This document shows positions 61,883 to 64,000 of a stretch of 64,000 bases of DNA, one piece after another. A program made the position numbers and the translations under genes. The notes beneath the pieces are model-generated. The model saw nothing but the letters and a program-made list of their open reading frames with translations. It had not been told where the DNA came from and made no database searches. Source of the stretch: Lucifuga dentata (taxonomy: Eukaryota > Chordata > Actinopteri > Ophidiiformes > Bythitidae); NCBI GenBank assembly GCA_014773175.1, contig VXCM01002089.1:247460-311459 (forward strand), read 5' to 3'. Every line of letters starts with the position of its first letter. The stretch's first letter is position 1.

Positions 61883-62650
61883 CAGGAATCCCCAACTGGT
61901 GGCCCGCAGGCCAAATGCGGCCCACAGGTCCTATCTGTCAGGCCCTCAGATGACTTCTCCAAAAAATAAAAATTAAAAAAAAAATTTAAAAAAATCTTGT
62001 ACTTTAATCACACTTATCTCGGGATTGCATGGTCATAAAATGTTATGCTTGGGCTCTCCTTTTGGTCTGGAGAAGCTAAGCTTCCATAGATGTTCATATA
62101 TCTCCATTTTATTGAGAAATGGCGATTATAAAATTTCATGAACGCTACATAGGGATGAGCACACAGTCTCCGGTCTGTCAGTGAAATAATACGCACATAT
62201 TATGCATGGGGAATGCATGCCTATTGCCATGGCTACATAAAAACTGATAGGACCACTGGCCCATCAATCAAATCTTCTGCTAGTCTACTATCGAATCACG
62301 GAGAGGCATTTTAAAATTTAGACTGCCCTCGGAAGTTACATCATCGAGAACAACAAAGCTAGGTTTTAGCTCGGAGGCTATCTTGTGCTTTAGTTACATT
62401 TATCTCGGGACCGTGTGGTTATAAAATGTCATGCTTGGGCTCATTTTGTTCGGGAGAATCTAAACTTTCCGTAGATATTCATATATCTCCATTTTATTAA
62501 GAAACNGCTCATTTTGTTCGGGAGAATCTAAACTTTCCGTAGATATTCATATATCTCCATTTTATTAAGAAACGGTGATTATAAAACACCGCAAACGCTA
62601 CAATGGAAGTGCTGGGACCAGTGCCAGGCTGCTCCAGTTTTAAAGGGTTA
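61883..62650. mobile_element. hAT-like non-autonomous element inserted in the SINE
   Basis: Begins CAGGAATCCCCAACTGGTGG then CCCGCAGGCCAAATGCGGCC, typical of hAT (Charlie-like) ends. It contains a diverged internal direct repeat (61994-62150 and 62380-62602) and a contig duplication at N 62506. A matching inverted right end was not seen, so the boundary is approximate. Confidence 0.55.
62439..62573. repeat. Contig-end duplication around N 62506
   Basis: 67 bp at 62439-62505 are repeated exactly at 62507-62573. Confidence 0.93.
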
Positions 62651-62787
62651 TGTTATAGACTGGCGAACCTGTCCAGGGTGTACCCCACCTCTCATCCAAT
62701 GACTGCTGGGATAGGCTCCAGCCCCCCACTCGTGACCCTTAACAGGAGAACGGGTATAGAAAATGGATGGATGGATGGATGGATGGA
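62651..62787 (+). mobile_element. Fish SINE, 3' part with (GGAT)n tail
   Basis: Contains ACCTGTCCAGGGTGTACCCC, GGGATAGGCTCCAGCCCCC and the GTATAGAAAATGGATGG tail. It continues the SINE of 61719-61882; about 80 bp of the usual middle are missing. Confidence 0.8.
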
Positions 62788-63936
62788 CTATATGAGTCCT
62801 TTCATCTAGCTAAAAGTCCTATTTTACACCCATTTCATCATTACCAGTCAGTCATTTTCTTAAAAGCATTTGTGGTCTTGAGTGTGAAGTCTGAAGGCCT
62901 GCTGGAAAACACGCAAGCTTCCCACTGTGTATTTATCAGGCACTTTGATGTCTTAATTTAGGACAACCAGGACACGTTTTAAAGGTTTTTTTCCTCAATT
63001 AACCATAAAAGACAAACAAAAATAAATGTGTTGTTTGTTCAAGATGGGAACAATGAGGAAAGGCCCTGAACATAAGCCTCAGCTCGGTCTGACTGAGCAC
63101 GGCTCATCCGGCCTCGTCTGGGAAACTCATTCACTCACTCACACGCACACACACACATGAAGGGATGGAAGGGACAGGATTGGACCCCCAGCGAGTCAGG
63201 AATGGAGGTCAGAAATCGAGGAGGGGAAGAGGGCAGGAGTTAAAAGAATAGACATTGCTGGAATTTCTAATAATGTAGGATGAACCAGTAATGGTACAGT
63301 TTGTGTGTAAAACCGCACCAGTTCATCGTTATACAATATCATCTGAAACTGATAACCCTGCAGAGCTCACGACTAAAAATGCTTGTAATAGCATAATAAA
63401 TTTGCTGTAATCATCAATCAGCATCATTTCTAATTTCAATCACATTATAATCCCACACTGTCCTGAGAAGAGGCCTAATCAGCCAAAATAACTGAACTCT
63501 GTGTGGGTTTCGTAGGCATGCAGAGGGTACAAAAATACAAAAACAGTTTTGAACACATTAAATATGAAATTGCACTGAGTTTACAGGACGACACCGTCAT
63601 AACTGGCACCTCTGCACCATAAACGTAAAGCAGAATATAGCTCAATGTCAGAATGTACAGGACATTTGATTAAATCTTTCAGTGCAGCATGAGAGTTCAA
63701 TTACCTTGGTAATCTCAGCCTCTTATGTAATAATACAGTAATTTTACTCTGTCTCTGACCATATTATAAAACAGGTGAACATTTTTAGTCAGATGTATGG
63801 TAAAGCATCATTGCTTGTGTCCTCTTTGACCTGCTTCACCTCCACCTTCATGCCGCCCTGTCAGGAGAGCGGCTTCATTAAAGCTCTTGTACTTTCTATG
63901 GTGGCACGACGACCTTGTCTTTGTCTCTCTGCTCCT

Positions 63937-64000
63937 GCCTGTCTATCTGTCTGCCTGTCTATCTGTCTGCCTGTCTGTCTGTCTGCCTGTCTATCTGTCT
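63937..64000. repeat. (CTGT/CTAT)n tetranucleotide repeat at window edge
   Basis: Mixed GCCT, GTCT and ATCT units running to the last base. Confidence 0.93.

Overview
This is a nuclear segment of a ray-finned (teleost) fish genome. The evidence is split vertebrate genes with GT-AG introns, long AT-rich introns, abundant (CA)n and other microsatellites, a Tc1-type DNA transposon, and the widespread fish SINE ending in (GGAT)n. It is not bacterial: there are no operons, and almost all open frames over 60 codons are chance frames in intron. Two protein-coding genes are supported, lying head to head.

Positions 1-2970 hold no confirmed gene. TIMM22 (minus strand, coding 5835 down to 3424) is a complete four-exon gene for the carrier translocase of the inner mitochondrial membrane, 201 residues. 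A 0.65 kb spacer (about 5836-6555) looks like a shared divergent promoter. It holds a CpG-rich patch, a ZNF143-like site and a candidate non-coding first exon for the plus-strand gene.

The rest of the window is SPECC1 (cytospin-B), a coiled-coil plus calponin-homology cytoskeletal protein. Eleven coding exons from 21173 to 57110 join in frame into 965 codons, up to the first part of the CH domain. The last CH exons must lie beyond 64000. Introns 1 and 2 are very long (about 14.6 and 18.6 kb). Two extra exons fit the reading phase exactly. One, at 30258-30358, starts a protein with MGNQAGK, an N-myristoylation-type start, and splices into exon 3. The other, at 49501, ends the protein before the CH domain with its own poly(A) signal. 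Together they predict long/short N-termini combined with CH-plus/CH-minus C-termini, matching the 5a/5b and 3a/3b isoform logic known for human SPECC1.

The assembly has a systematic flaw. Nine single-N junctions are each flanked by a 65-67 bp direct copy, which looks like unmerged contig ends. Three fall inside SPECC1 exon 3 and break its frame; removing one copy plus the N at each restores a perfect frame and splice phase. Other structure includes a complete 1.6 kb Tc1-like element with 0.2 kb inverted repeats, two MITE-like elements (one ending 28 bp before a SPECC1 exon), a SINE split by a hAT-like insertion, a 177-bp tandem repeat, a duplicated 0.4 kb block in intron 3, and five perfect short-loop hairpins within about 10 kb.
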